Part shown: positions 10,213 to 17,346 of the stretch, in pieces
Position numbering within the stretch: position 1 is the first letter of the stretch
Layout of the letters: every line of letters begins with the position of its first letter
Source of the DNA: Microbacterium sp. ABRD28
GTDB taxonomy: Bacteria; Actinomycetota; Actinomycetes; Actinomycetales; Microbacteriaceae
DNA: 64,000 nt
Direction of reading: 5' to 3'
NCBI RefSeq assembly: GCF_003850245.1
Contig: NZ_CP031015.1
Coordinates: forward strand, 2,480,001 to 2,544,000
Program-made: the position numbers and the translations under genes
The notes under the pieces: model-generated
What the model was told of the DNA's origin: nothing
Databases searched by the model: none
Seen by the model: only the letters and a program-made list of their open reading frames with translations

Positions 10213-10243
10213 AGCCCCCGGCGTTGGGGGAACACCGGGGGCT
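10213..10243. terminator. GC-rich hairpin after the response regulator
   Basis: A perfect 9-bp stem (AGCCCCCGG at 10213-10221 with CCGGGGGCT at 10235-10243) and a 13-base loop, beginning 11 bases after the regulator stop codon. No U-tract follows on either strand; actinobacterial terminators often lack one. It could also be the 3' hairpin of a minus-strand small RNA. Confidence 0.5.
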
Positions 10244-10301
10244 AGATCCGGGTTGGGGGCCCGGTCACCGGCCGCGTGCGATTCTGGGGGATTCGCGGCC
10301 G
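10213..10301 (-). ncRNA. Candidate C-rich-loop small RNA (6C-like)
   Basis: Three adjacent hairpins fill this non-coding stretch: 8-bp stem 10294-10301/10269-10276, 5-bp stem 10260-10264/10248-10252, and 9-bp stem 10235-10243/10213-10221. Read on the minus strand, each loop holds CCCCCA. The actinobacterial 6C RNA is defined by two stem-loops with runs of about six cytosines, so this resembles it, but the runs here are five long and no convincing promoter is seen upstream. On the plus strand the same loops would be G-rich. The RNA would lie just 3' of phoH. Treat as a hypothesis. Confidence 0.33.
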
Positions 10302-10382
10302 TATCCCCATGGTGGCAGAACGGCCCCGTCCACCGGCACTCCGGCAGATGAGACTCTTCTCACGTTCGTCCGGGATGACAGC

Positions 10383-11738
10383 TCACGCCAGCTCGCCCGC
10401 TTCCAGGAGGTCGGTCACCAGCGCGGCGATGGCGGAGCGCTCGGAACGGGTGAGGGTGACGTGACCGAAGAGGTCGTGACCCTTCAGCGTCTCGATCACC
10501 GAGGCGATGCCGTCGTGCCGGCCGACGCGGAGGTTGTCACGCTGCCCGACATCGTGGGTGAGGACGACGCGTGAGTGCTGACCGATGCGGCTGAGCACCG
10601 TCAGCAGCACATTCCGCTCCAGCGACTGGGCCTCATCGACGATCACGAAGGCGTCGTGCAGTGAGCGCCCGCGGATGTGGGTGAGCGGAAGCACCTCTAG
10701 GATGCCGCGCTCGATCACCTCCTCGATGACGTTGGACGACACCACCGAACCGAGGGTGTCGAACACCGCCTGACCCCAGGGGTTCATCTTCTCGGCCTGG
10801 TCGCCGGGGAGGTACCCCAGCTCCTGGCCGCCGACGGCGAACAGCGGGCGGAAGACGATGATCCGCTTCTGCTGCTGGCGCTCCAGCACCGCCTCGAGGC
10901 CCGCGCAGAGGGCGAGCGCGGACTTCCCCGTTCCCGCTCGTCCTCCCAACGACACGATGCCCACCTCGGGATCCAGCAGGAGATCGATCGCGATCCGCTG
11001 CTCGGCCGATCGCCCGTGCAGGCCGAAGGCGTCGCGGTCGCCGCGCACCAGCCGGAAGGCACCGTCGCCGGTCACACGACCGAGGGCGGAACCACGCTCG
11101 GAGTGGATGATGAGACCGGTGTTGACGGGGAGTCCGTGCACGGCGTCGGCGGTGGCGACCTCGCTTTCGTACAGGTCGCTCACTTCGTCGCCGGACAGGT
11201 CGATGTCGGCGATGCCCGTCCAGCCCGAATCCACGGCCTGTTCGGCGAGATACTCCTCCGCCACGATGCCGAGGGACGCGGCCTTCACGCGCATGGGGAG
11301 GTCTTTGGAGACGACGGTGACATCCTGACCGTCCTGCGCCAGATGCATGGCGACGGCGAGGATACGGGTGTCGTTGTCGCCCAGGCGCATGCCGGAGGGC
11401 AGGACCGTCGGATCGGTGTTGTTCAGCTCCACCCGCAGTGTTCCGCCCGCTCCCACCGGAACGGGGAAGTCGAGACGACCGTGCTCGATGCGCAGCTCGT
11501 CGAGATGACGCAGCGCCTGCCGGGCGAAGTAGCCGATCTCGGGATCGTGACGTTTCTTCTCCAGCTCGGTGATCACCACCACCGGGATGACGATGCTGTG
11601 CTCGGCGAACCGGAAGAACGCACGCGGATCACTCAGCAGAACCGACGTATCCAGGACGTACGTGCGCAGATCCTGCGACGGGACGTCCTCGTCGATGTAC
11701 TGCTCGCGGCGCTGGTCGTGCGGTGCTCGTGTGGTCAC
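10383..11738 (-). CDS. PhoH family protein with PIN domain (PhoH2 type)
   Basis: 451 residues. An N-terminal PIN-like ribonuclease domain (about 25-160) starts with [16 protein letters not shown] and has further acidic residues in GDNDTRIL and VSKD; the C-terminal PhoH ATPase carries Walker [12 protein letters not shown] and Walker [11 protein letters not shown]. PhoH2 proteins of this architecture are reported as RNA helicase/ribonucleases (M. tuberculosis Rv1095). I prefer the GTG at 11738, which has a GGAG Shine-Dalgarno; a GTG at 11765 would add nine residues. Monocistronic, with a 213-base gap to the upstream prenyltransferase gene. No toxin-antitoxin partner is seen next to it. Confidence 0.92.
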   Translation of the reverse strand: MTTRAPHDQRREQYIDEDVPSQDLRTYVLDTSVLLSDPRAFFRFAEHSIVIPVVVITELEKKRHDPEIGYFARQALRHLDELRIEHGRLDFPVPVGAGGTLRVELNNTDPTVLPSGMRLGDNDTRILAVAMHLAQDGQDVTVVSKDLPMRVKAASLGIVAEEYLAEQAVDSGWTGIADIDLSGDEVSDLYESEVATADAVHGLPVNTGLIIHSERGSALGRVTGDGAFRLVRGDRDAFGLHGRSAEQRIAIDLLLDPEVGIVSLGGRAGTGKSALALCAGLEAVLERQQQKRIIVFRPLFAVGGQELGYLPGDQAEKMNPWGQAVFDTLGSVVSSNVIEEVIERGILEVLPLTHIRGRSLHDAFVIVDEAQSLERNVLLTVLSRIGQHSRVVLTHDVGQRDNLRVGRHDGIASVIETLKGHDLFGHVTLTRSERSAIAALVTDLLEAGELA

Positions 11739-11820
11739 AACCCACTCCTGCCCCGGGCGTGTCACCCGGCAGTCTCGAGTCGACCGTGGGTCACGAGTCG
11801 CGATCCGAAAGGCCGACCCG

Positions 11821-11839
11821 ACCGGGCACCTTGCCCGGT
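11821..11839. terminator. Short hairpin between the prenyltransferase gene and phoH
   Basis: ACCGGGC and GCCCGGT form a 7-bp stem with a 5-base loop in the 213-base gap 11739-11951. It may end the prenyltransferase transcript or lie in the phoH leader. No other clear element is seen in the gap. Confidence 0.35.
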
Positions 11840-11951
11840 GAGATGACGGTACGACCGTTCGGGGGTCCGCGGGTCGCAGACACGCTGTCGGCGGGTTACG
11901 AGCAGATGAAGTTCTGTGAACGCGCGGGCGATCAGACCGAGGCAGCGCTCT

Positions 11952-12731
11952 TCAGCGCCCGAAGCGACGATCCCGGCGCGCGAAGTCACGGACGGCCCGC
12001 AGGAAATCGACCTCTCGGAGATCGGGACCCAGAGCCTCGACGAAGTAGAACTCGCTGTGCGCGCTCTGCCACAGCAGGAAGTCGCTCAGCCGCTGCTCGC
12101 CCGAGGTGCGGATCACCAGGTCGGGGTCGGGCTGGCCGCCGGTGTAGAGGTGTTCGCCGATCTGCTCGGGGGTGAGGCTCGCCGCCAGCTCCTCCAGGGA
12201 TCCGCCCTCGCGGTCGTGGGTGGCGATGATGGAGCGCACGGCGTCGACGATCTCGCTCCGCCCGCCGTAGCCCACGGCGAGGTTGACGTGCAGACCCCCG
12301 TGACCACGCGTGCGCTCCTCGGCGAGGCCCAGGACATCGGCGAGCTCGGGCGGGAGGAGATCGGCACGTCCCACGTGCTGCACCCGCCAGTCGCGCTCGT
12401 GCGAGAGCTCGTGGGCGAGCTCGGCGATGATCTCCAGCAGATCGGTCAGTTCGCGCGAGTCGCGACGACGGAGGTTGTCGGTGGAGAGCAGGTAGAGCGA
12501 AACCACCTTGACGCCGATGTCATCGCACCAGCGCAGGAACTCCCGCATCTTCGCAGCCCCGGCGCGGTGGCCGTGCGCCGCCGAATCGTATCCGAGCTGC
12601 CTCGCCCACCGGCGGTTCCCGTCGATCATCATCGCGATGTGATGAGGCACGACATCGGGTGTGAGGCTGCGACGCAGCCGGGAGATGTACAGCCGGTAGA
12701 GCGGCCCCCGCCCCTCGTCCGTCGCACTCAC
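11952..12731 (-). CDS. uppS: Isoprenyl transferase (cis-prenyl diphosphate synthase)
   Basis: Condenses IPP onto an allylic diphosphate with Z stereochemistry for polyprenyl carriers of the cell envelope. 259 residues with the family motifs HHIAMMIDGNRRWAR (catalytic Asp), STDNLRRR, and RTSGEQRLSDFLLWQ followed by SEFYFVE. Mycobacteria have two such enzymes; the length and the adjacency to a divergent hemolysin-III gene match the short-chain Rv1086 type rather than the decaprenyl enzyme, though product length cannot be read from the sequence. GTG 12731 lies 6 bases after TAGCGT, indicating a leaderless message. Substrate is supplied by the IspH/IspE pathway also encoded in the window. Confidence 0.93.
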   Translation of the reverse strand: MSATDEGRGPLYRLYISRLRRSLTPDVVPHHIAMMIDGNRRWARQLGYDSAAHGHRAGAAKMREFLRWCDDIGVKVVSLYLLSTDNLRRRDSRELTDLLEIIAELAHELSHERDWRVQHVGRADLLPPELADVLGLAEERTRGHGGLHVNLAVGYGGRSEIVDAVRSIIATHDREGGSLEELAASLTPEQIGEHLYTGGQPDPDLVIRTSGEQRLSDFLLWQSAHSEFYFVEALGPDLREVDFLRAVRDFARRDRRFGR

Positions 12732-12737
12732 ACATCT

Positions 12738-12743
12738 ACGCTA
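12738..12743 (-). promoter_or_regulatory. -10 hexamer TAGCGT for the isoprenyl transferase
   Basis: TAGCGT on the minus strand ends 6 bases before the GTG at 12731; leaderless spacing. Confidence 0.5.
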
Positions 12744-12809
12744 CTCCCGACCACGCGCCGTCCGTGCGCGACCTCCGGGCACGTGCAGCCGACGGCATGC
12801 GCAGCGCCG

Positions 12810-12815
12810 TACCCT
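12810..12815 (+). promoter_or_regulatory. -10 hexamer TACCCT for trhA
   Basis: TACCCT ends 7 bases before the ATG at 12823. The intervening bases include GGAGG, but if transcription begins at the usual distance the message would be leaderless. The divergent prenyltransferase -10 is 66 bases away. Confidence 0.5.
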
Positions 12816-12822
12816 TGGGAGG

Positions 12823-13557
12823 ATGACCCCCAGCCCGGACACCGACCTCTCCCCCGACGGACCGGACATGCCGCAGCTGCCCCTGCTCGACGCCGCTGCG
12901 GTCGATGCGAACACCGACGTGAAGCCGACCTGGCGCGGCTGGATCCACGCGGGGACCTTCCCGGTGGCGATCGGCGCCGGCATCCTCCTCATCGTCCTCG
13001 CCGAGGGCACAGCGGCCAAGTGGTCATCCGCCGTCTTCATGGCCACCTCGCTGCTGCTGTTCGGCAACTCGGCGCTCTACCACCGATTCGACTGGTCACC
13101 GCGCACGAAGGTGGTGCTCAAGCGCATCGATCACGCGAACATCCTCCTGCTCATCGCCGGCACCTACACGCCGATCGCCGTCCTCGCCCTCCCGACCGAC
13201 AAGGCCGTCCTGCTGCTGTCCCTCGTCTGGGGCGGGGCGATCCTGGGCATCCTGTTCCGGGTGTTCTGGATCCACGCCCCGCGCTGGCTGTACGTCGCTC
13301 TGTACCTGGTGCTGGGGTGGGCTGCGGTGATGTACTTCTTCGATCTCTTCGCCGCCAATGCGGCGATGATGGTGCTCGTCGTGGCGGGCGGCCTGCTCTA
13401 CACCGCGGGGGCGGTCGTCTACGCGCTCAAGCGTCCCAACCCCTGGCCCGGGCATTTCGGGTTCCACGAGATCTTCCACGTCTGCACGGTGCTGGCGTTC
13501 CTCTGCCACTGGACGGCGTGCCTGCTCATCGCTCTGGCGCCCGCCTACCACGCCTGA
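12823..13557 (+). CDS. trhA: PAQR-family membrane homeostasis protein TrhA (hemolysin III)
   Basis: 244 residues with seven predicted transmembrane helices and the PAQR signature: SALYHRFDWS with a conserved His, KRIDHANILLLIAGTYTPIA with the conserved Asp and His, and HEIFHVCTVLAFLCHW with two more histidines, forming a membrane zinc site. Bacterial members influence membrane fluidity; the older name hemolysin III is misleading. The first 30 residues are acidic and disordered. The pairing with a divergent Z-prenyltransferase is also found in mycobacteria (Rv1085c/Rv1086). Confidence 0.92.
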   Translation: MTPSPDTDLSPDGPDMPQLPLLDAAAVDANTDVKPTWRGWIHAGTFPVAIGAGILLIVLAEGTAAKWSSAVFMATSLLLFGNSALYHRFDWSPRTKVVLKRIDHANILLLIAGTYTPIAVLALPTDKAVLLLSLVWGGAILGILFRVFWIHAPRWLYVALYLVLGWAAVMYFFDLFAANAAMMVLVVAGGLLYTAGAVVYALKRPNPWPGHFGFHEIFHVCTVLAFLCHWTACLLIALAPAYHA

Positions 13558-13562
13558 GGCGA

Positions 13563-13802
13563 TCAGGACCCGCCGTCGCCGTCGCGCATCTGCTCCTCGG
13601 CATCGAGCTGCTCGTTGATCTCGCCGCGGATCCGCGCGCGGCGGATGCGACGCATCATGTCCCACACCAGGAACACCACCGCGAGTGCGATGAACGCGAT
13701 CACGGCGAAACCCACCGGCCCGGGAGTGACGAGATCGGGATCCACCGTCGGAACCGGCGAGGGGGTGGCGGCCGCGACGAGCGTCACGAGAGCGTGCTGC
13801 AT
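13563..13802 (-). CDS. Small single-pass membrane protein
   Basis: 79 residues: an N-terminal Ala/Pro-rich extracytosolic part, one transmembrane helix at about 31-50 (VGFAVIAFIALAVVFLVWDM), then a basic and finally acidic cytosolic tail. A GGAGAGGAC Shine-Dalgarno precedes the ATG, and a TAGGCT hexamer at 13845-13850 could be its -10. It resembles in size and place the small protein that follows mca in mycobacteria (Rv1083), but mca itself is not present here. Function unknown. Confidence 0.75.
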   Translation of the reverse strand: MQHALVTLVAAATPSPVPTVDPDLVTPGPVGFAVIAFIALAVVFLVWDMMRRIRRARIRGEINEQLDAEEQMRDGDGGS

Positions 13803-13868
13803 GGTGTCCTCTCCGGGCGTGGGAGCGCTTAGCCTGGAATCACCAGCCTAGACGCCCCGAAGAAGGCC

Positions 13869-14261
13869 ATGACGACTCACCAGACGCTCGACGAACGCTA
13901 CGGCCGCACCCGCTCCCGCGCGCCGCGATGGCTGATCGCCGCGGGCATCGCGGTGGCGGCCGCGGTGGTCGTCGGAGCCGGGTGGATGACGGTGGCCGGC
14001 GCCCTGGACGACGTCGACGTCCGCACCACCGGGTTCCAGCTCGTCGACGACACCTCTGTCCGCGTCGACTTCCAGGTCACGGCGCCTGCGGGACGGACCG
14101 TCGCGTGCGCACTGGAGGCGCAGGACGCCGATCACGGCGTCGTGGGCTGGAAGGTCATCACCCTCAGCGAGACCGACGGGACCCCACGCGCGTTCCAGGA
14201 GACCGTCCCCACCGTCGCCGAGGCGACGACCGGTTTGGTCAACTCCTGCTGGGTGACGTAA
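13869..14261 (+). CDS. DUF4307 domain-containing membrane protein
   Basis: 130 residues with a cytosolic N-terminus (TLDERYGRTR), one transmembrane helix at about 21-43 and an extracytosolic DUF4307 domain containing the conserved cysteine in TVACALEAQ and a terminal SCWVT. The family is actinobacterial and uncharacterised; the mycobacterial homologue (Rv1081c) also neighbours greA. A GAAGAAGG Shine-Dalgarno precedes ATG 13869. A strong intrinsic terminator lies 21 bases after the stop codon. Confidence 0.85.
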   Translation: MTTHQTLDERYGRTRSRAPRWLIAAGIAVAAAVVVGAGWMTVAGALDDVDVRTTGFQLVDDTSVRVDFQVTAPAGRTVACALEAQDADHGVVGWKVITLSETDGTPRAFQETVPTVAEATTGLVNSCWVT

Positions 14262-14282
14262 TCTGGCGGGACAACTCAGAGG

Positions 14283-14311
14283 GACGCCCTGGCCAGCGCC
14301 GGGGCGTCTTT
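14283..14311 (+). terminator. Intrinsic terminator between the DUF4307 gene and greA
   Basis: GACGCCCTGG (14283-14292) pairs with CCGGGGCGTC (14299-14308), 10 bp with one G-U, 6-base loop, followed by TTT. It ends the DUF4307 transcript only 31 bases before greA, so it could also attenuate read-through into greA. Confidence 0.7.
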
Positions 14312-14342
14312 GCATACCAGCCGACGACCGAAGGAGACGAAC

Positions 14343-14834
14343 GTGACTGGCGAAGCCCCGGTGACCTTCCTGACCCAGGACGCCTACGACCGTCTCGCCG
14401 CCGAGCTCGAGCACCTCTCGACGACCGGCCGCGAAGAGATCGCCAAGCGCATCGAAGCTGCGCGCGAAGAGGGTGACCTCAAGGAGAACGGCGGATACCA
14501 CGCGGCCAAGGACGAGCAGGGCAAGCAGGAAGCCCGCATCCGCACGCTTCAGCAGCTGCTCAAGGACGCCAAGGTCGGCGATGCCCCCCAGAGCACCGGT
14601 GTGGTCGAATCCGGAACCGTCGTGACGGCGGTCGTCGCGGGCGGCGAAGAGGTCTTCCTCCTCGGCAATCGCGAGATCGCCGCGGGTTCCGAGCTCGACG
14701 TCTACAGCGAAGCCTCCCCTCTCGGGGCGGCGATCCTGGGGTTGAAGGAGGGCGAGAAGACCACCTACACCGCGCCGAACGGACGCGAGATCGCGGTGGA
14801 GATCGTCAAGGTCGAGACGTACTCGGGGCAGTGA
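14343..14834 (+). CDS. greA: Transcription elongation factor GreA
   Basis: 163 residues. Stimulates transcript cleavage by backtracked RNA polymerase. The N-terminal coiled coil (about 10-80) carries the acidic tip motif GDLKENGGYHAAKDEQG, and the C-terminal FKBP-like domain ends with SPLGAAILGLKEGE, typical of GreA. GTG 14343 is chosen because it follows an AAGGAGA Shine-Dalgarno; the reading frame is open further upstream, but that would place the start within the terminator hairpin. Convergent with ilvA. Confidence 0.96.
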   Translation: MTGEAPVTFLTQDAYDRLAAELEHLSTTGREEIAKRIEAAREEGDLKENGGYHAAKDEQGKQEARIRTLQQLLKDAKVGDAPQSTGVVESGTVVTAVVAGGEEVFLLGNREIAAGSELDVYSEASPLGAAILGLKEGEKTTYTAPNGREIAVEIVKVETYSGQ

Positions 14835-14850
14835 GCCCCGGCGTCGGCCC

Positions 14851-16101
14851 CTAGTCGACGGCGATCGTCGGCGAGAAGCCCGCGTCGGTGAGCATCTTCA
14901 TCACGTGGGCGCGGTGGTCCTCGCCCCGCGTCTCCACGCTCAGCTGGAGGATCACCTCACTGATCTGCAGCCCCTGTCCGTGCCGCGTGTGCAGCACCTC
15001 GATGACGTTCGCGCCGGCCTGGGCGAGCACGTCGGAGACCCGGGCCAGCTGGCCGGGTCGGTCGGGGAGCGGAATGCGCAGGGTCATGTAACGACCCGAG
15101 GCGGCCAGCCCGTGGGCGACGACGCGCTGGAGCAGCAGCGGATCGATGTTGCCGCCCGAGAGGATGGCGATCGTCGGCCCGTCGGATCGGATCTTCCCCG
15201 CCAGGATCGCGGCGACCCCGGCCGCGCCCCCCGGCTCGACGACCTGCTTGGCCCGCTCGAGCAGGACGAGGATGGCGCGTGCGATGTCGTCGTCGGTCAC
15301 GGTGACGATCTCATCCACGAGCTCACGGATCATCGCGAACGGGAGGTCGCCGGGGCGCGCCACGGCGATGCCGTCGGCGATCGTCGGCCGGGAGGGCGCG
15401 ATGACCGGATGCCCCGCGGCCAACGACGGCGGATAGCCCGCGGCGTTCTCGGCCTGCACCCCGATGATGCGGATGCGGCGCCCTTCCGCTGCCGCGCGGG
15501 CCTTCATGGCGGCGGCGACTCCGGCGATGAGCCCACCGCCACCGACGCAGACCACCACCGTCTCGACGTCGGGGAGGTCATGGTGCAGTTCGAGCCCGAG
15601 AGTCCCCTGCCCGAGGATGATGTCGCGATGGTCGAACGGGTGGATGAGGACCGCGCCGGTGCGTTCTGCGAATTCCGCCGCCAACCGCAGCGGCGTCTCC
15701 ACCGTCTCCCCTTCGAGGACGACATCCGCACCGTACCCCCGGGTGGCCAGGAGCTTCGGCACCGGAACACCCAGCGGCATGAAGATGGTGGCCGGGATCC
15801 CGAGCTTCTGAGCGGCCAGGGCCACTCCCTGGGCGTGATTGCCGGCGGAGGCGGCCACGACGCCGCGGGCGCGCTCCTCCTCGGTCAGCCTCGAGAGCCG
15901 GTAGGTCGCACCTCGGATCTTGAACGACCCCGTGCGCTGCAGGTTCTCCAGCTTCAGGTACGTCGGAACACCCAGGACGTCGGTGAGGTGCTGCGACTCC
16001 TCGAGCGGAGTGTGTGCGGCCACGCCGCGCAGGGCGGCCGCGGCGTCCTCGAACTCAGCGAGCGTCGGGATGCCGGAGGCGGCGATCGTCGGCGTGCTCA
16101 C
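14851..16101 (-). CDS. ilvA: Threonine ammonia-lyase with ACT domain
   Basis: PLP enzyme that deaminates threonine to 2-oxobutyrate, the first step to isoleucine. 416 residues: the PLP lysine in TGSFKIRGATYRL, the phosphate-binding glycine loop VVCVGGGGLIAGVA, EPGGAAGVAA near residue 310, and a C-terminal ACT-like domain (about 335-410) that would bind an amino-acid effector. The length fits the one-ACT-domain group rather than the long E. coli biosynthetic form. The GTG at 16101 overlaps the stop of the AI-2E gene by 4 bases, so it is translated from that message. Confidence 0.93.
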   Translation of the reverse strand: MSTPTIAASGIPTLAEFEDAAAALRGVAAHTPLEESQHLTDVLGVPTYLKLENLQRTGSFKIRGATYRLSRLTEEERARGVVAASAGNHAQGVALAAQKLGIPATIFMPLGVPVPKLLATRGYGADVVLEGETVETPLRLAAEFAERTGAVLIHPFDHRDIILGQGTLGLELHHDLPDVETVVVCVGGGGLIAGVAAAMKARAAAEGRRIRIIGVQAENAAGYPPSLAAGHPVIAPSRPTIADGIAVARPGDLPFAMIRELVDEIVTVTDDDIARAILVLLERAKQVVEPGGAAGVAAILAGKIRSDGPTIAILSGGNIDPLLLQRVVAHGLAASGRYMTLRIPLPDRPGQLARVSDVLAQAGANVIEVLHTRHGQGLQISEVILQLSVETRGEDHRAHVMKMLTDAGFSPTIAVD

Positions 16102-17285
16102 GCGGGGGTTCTCCTTCGACGGGGGACGGTGCTCCAGATGAGGTCTTCCGGCGGTGGCCGCCCACCCGTCTCCCACCCGCGTGAGCCGAGGTAGAGCACG
16201 ACCACGTTGACGAAAGCGGCGAGCGGAACGGCGAAGAGCGCACCGGGGATGCCGGCGATCATCGCCCCGCCGGCGACGACGAGGACGACGGCGAGGGGAT
16301 GGACCTTGACAGCGGCACCCATGAGCAGGGGCTGCAGCACGTGTCCTTCGAGCTGCTGCACGCCGAGGACGACGATCAGCATCCACAGGGCGATGAGCGG
16401 ACCGTTGTAGACCAGGGCGACGAACACCGCCACCGCTCCGGTCACGACCGCACCGACGATCGGCACGAAGGCGCCGAGGAAGACCAGGACCGCGATCGGA
16501 ACAGCGAGCGGCACACCCAGCAGGAGTGCGCCCAGGCCGATGCCGATCGCATCGATCGTCGCCACCAGCAGCTGCGTCCGGGCGTAGTTCACCAGCGTCA
16601 CCCAGCCCTCACGAGCGGCTCCGTCCACCGGGACGCGCGCAGCCTTGGGCAGGAGCCGGGTGGTCCACCGCCAGATCCCGCCGCCGTCGGCGAGAAGGGT
16701 GAGCAGGATGAACAGGGCGAGGAGCGCCCCCGTGACGACATGACCGAGGGTCGTCCCGATCGCCAGGGCCCCCGACCACAACAGCGAGGCCTGTTCCTGC
16801 ACCAGGGCGCCGGCTTGATTCAGCAGGTCGTCGATCTGCTGAGCGGACAGGTGGAGCGGACCGTCGATGAGGTACTGCCGGAAGGCGGCCACGGCGTCGA
16901 CGGTCCGGTCCTGCACCCGTCCGAACTCGCGCGTGATCTGCCAGACCACGACCCAGAGAAGTCCCGACACCACGGCCAGCGTGGTGATCACCGCGATGAC
17001 GATCGCGAGCCATCGCGGGACGCGGTGGCGCAGCATCCAACTGAAGAACGGCCAGAGCAGGGCGGTGATGAGGATGGCGATGAGCAGCGGCACCACCAGC
17101 AGCTTCAGCTGGATGACGAGCCAGATGACGACGCCCGCGGCGGCGGCGATGACCAGGAAACGCCAGGAATAGGCCGCCGCCAGCCGGAGCCCGCGCGGAA
17201 TCGATCCCGACAGCTCCGTCGACACCACGCGCGAGCGGTCGCGCAGGGCGCTCCACAGCGATTCGCGCTCGTCCGATCCGGCCAT
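16098..17285 (-). CDS. AI-2E family transporter (UPF0118)
   Basis: 395-residue membrane protein with about eight transmembrane helices, including an N-terminal pair (about 36-80), a long helical central region (QLIDGPLHLSAQQIDDLLNQ area) and C-terminal helices with the family segments VPIVGAVVTG and LEGHVLQPLLMG. Family members export small molecules or, in some cases, sodium; the substrate here is unknown. ATG 17285 is 6 bases after TAGACT, so the message is probably leaderless. Coupled to ilvA downstream; divergent to the glycosylase gene at 17347. The mycobacterial homologue (Rv1101c) lies beside DUF4245 rather than ilvA. Confidence 0.9.
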   Translation of the reverse strand: MAGSDERESLWSALRDRSRVVSTELSGSIPRGLRLAAAYSWRFLVIAAAAGVVIWLVIQLKLLVVPLLIAILITALLWPFFSWMLRHRVPRWLAIVIAVITTLAVVSGLLWVVVWQITREFGRVQDRTVDAVAAFRQYLIDGPLHLSAQQIDDLLNQAGALVQEQASLLWSGALAIGTTLGHVVTGALLALFILLTLLADGGGIWRWTTRLLPKAARVPVDGAAREGWVTLVNYARTQLLVATIDAIGIGLGALLLGVPLAVPIAVLVFLGAFVPIVGAVVTGAVAVFVALVYNGPLIALWMLIVVLGVQQLEGHVLQPLLMGAAVKVHPLAVVLVVAGGAMIAGIPGALFAVPLAAFVNVVVLYLGSRGWETGGRPPPEDLIWSTVPRRRRTPA

Positions 17286-17291
17286 TCGGCA

Positions 17292-17297
17292 AGTCTA
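17292..17297 (-). promoter_or_regulatory. -10 hexamer TAGACT for the AI-2E/ilvA operon
   Basis: TAGACT on the minus strand ends 6 bases before the ATG at 17285; leaderless spacing. Confidence 0.55.
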
Positions 17298-17333
17298 GAA
17301 CCGCTGCCCGCATCGGATGTCGGGGGCCGGGTC

Positions 17334-17339
17334 TAGTGT
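17334..17339 (+). promoter_or_regulatory. -10 hexamer TAGTGT for the AlkX-like gene
   Basis: TAGTGT ends 7 bases before GTG 17347, without a Shine-Dalgarno; this is the reason for preferring 17347 over an upstream ATG at 17317. Confidence 0.5.
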
Positions 17340-17346
17340 TGCCGCC

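Noticed and set aside
11762..11989. 75-codon frame in the gap between uppS and phoH
   Set aside because: Overlaps the end of uppS, has no Shine-Dalgarno or promoter and no hydrophobic or domain-like pattern.
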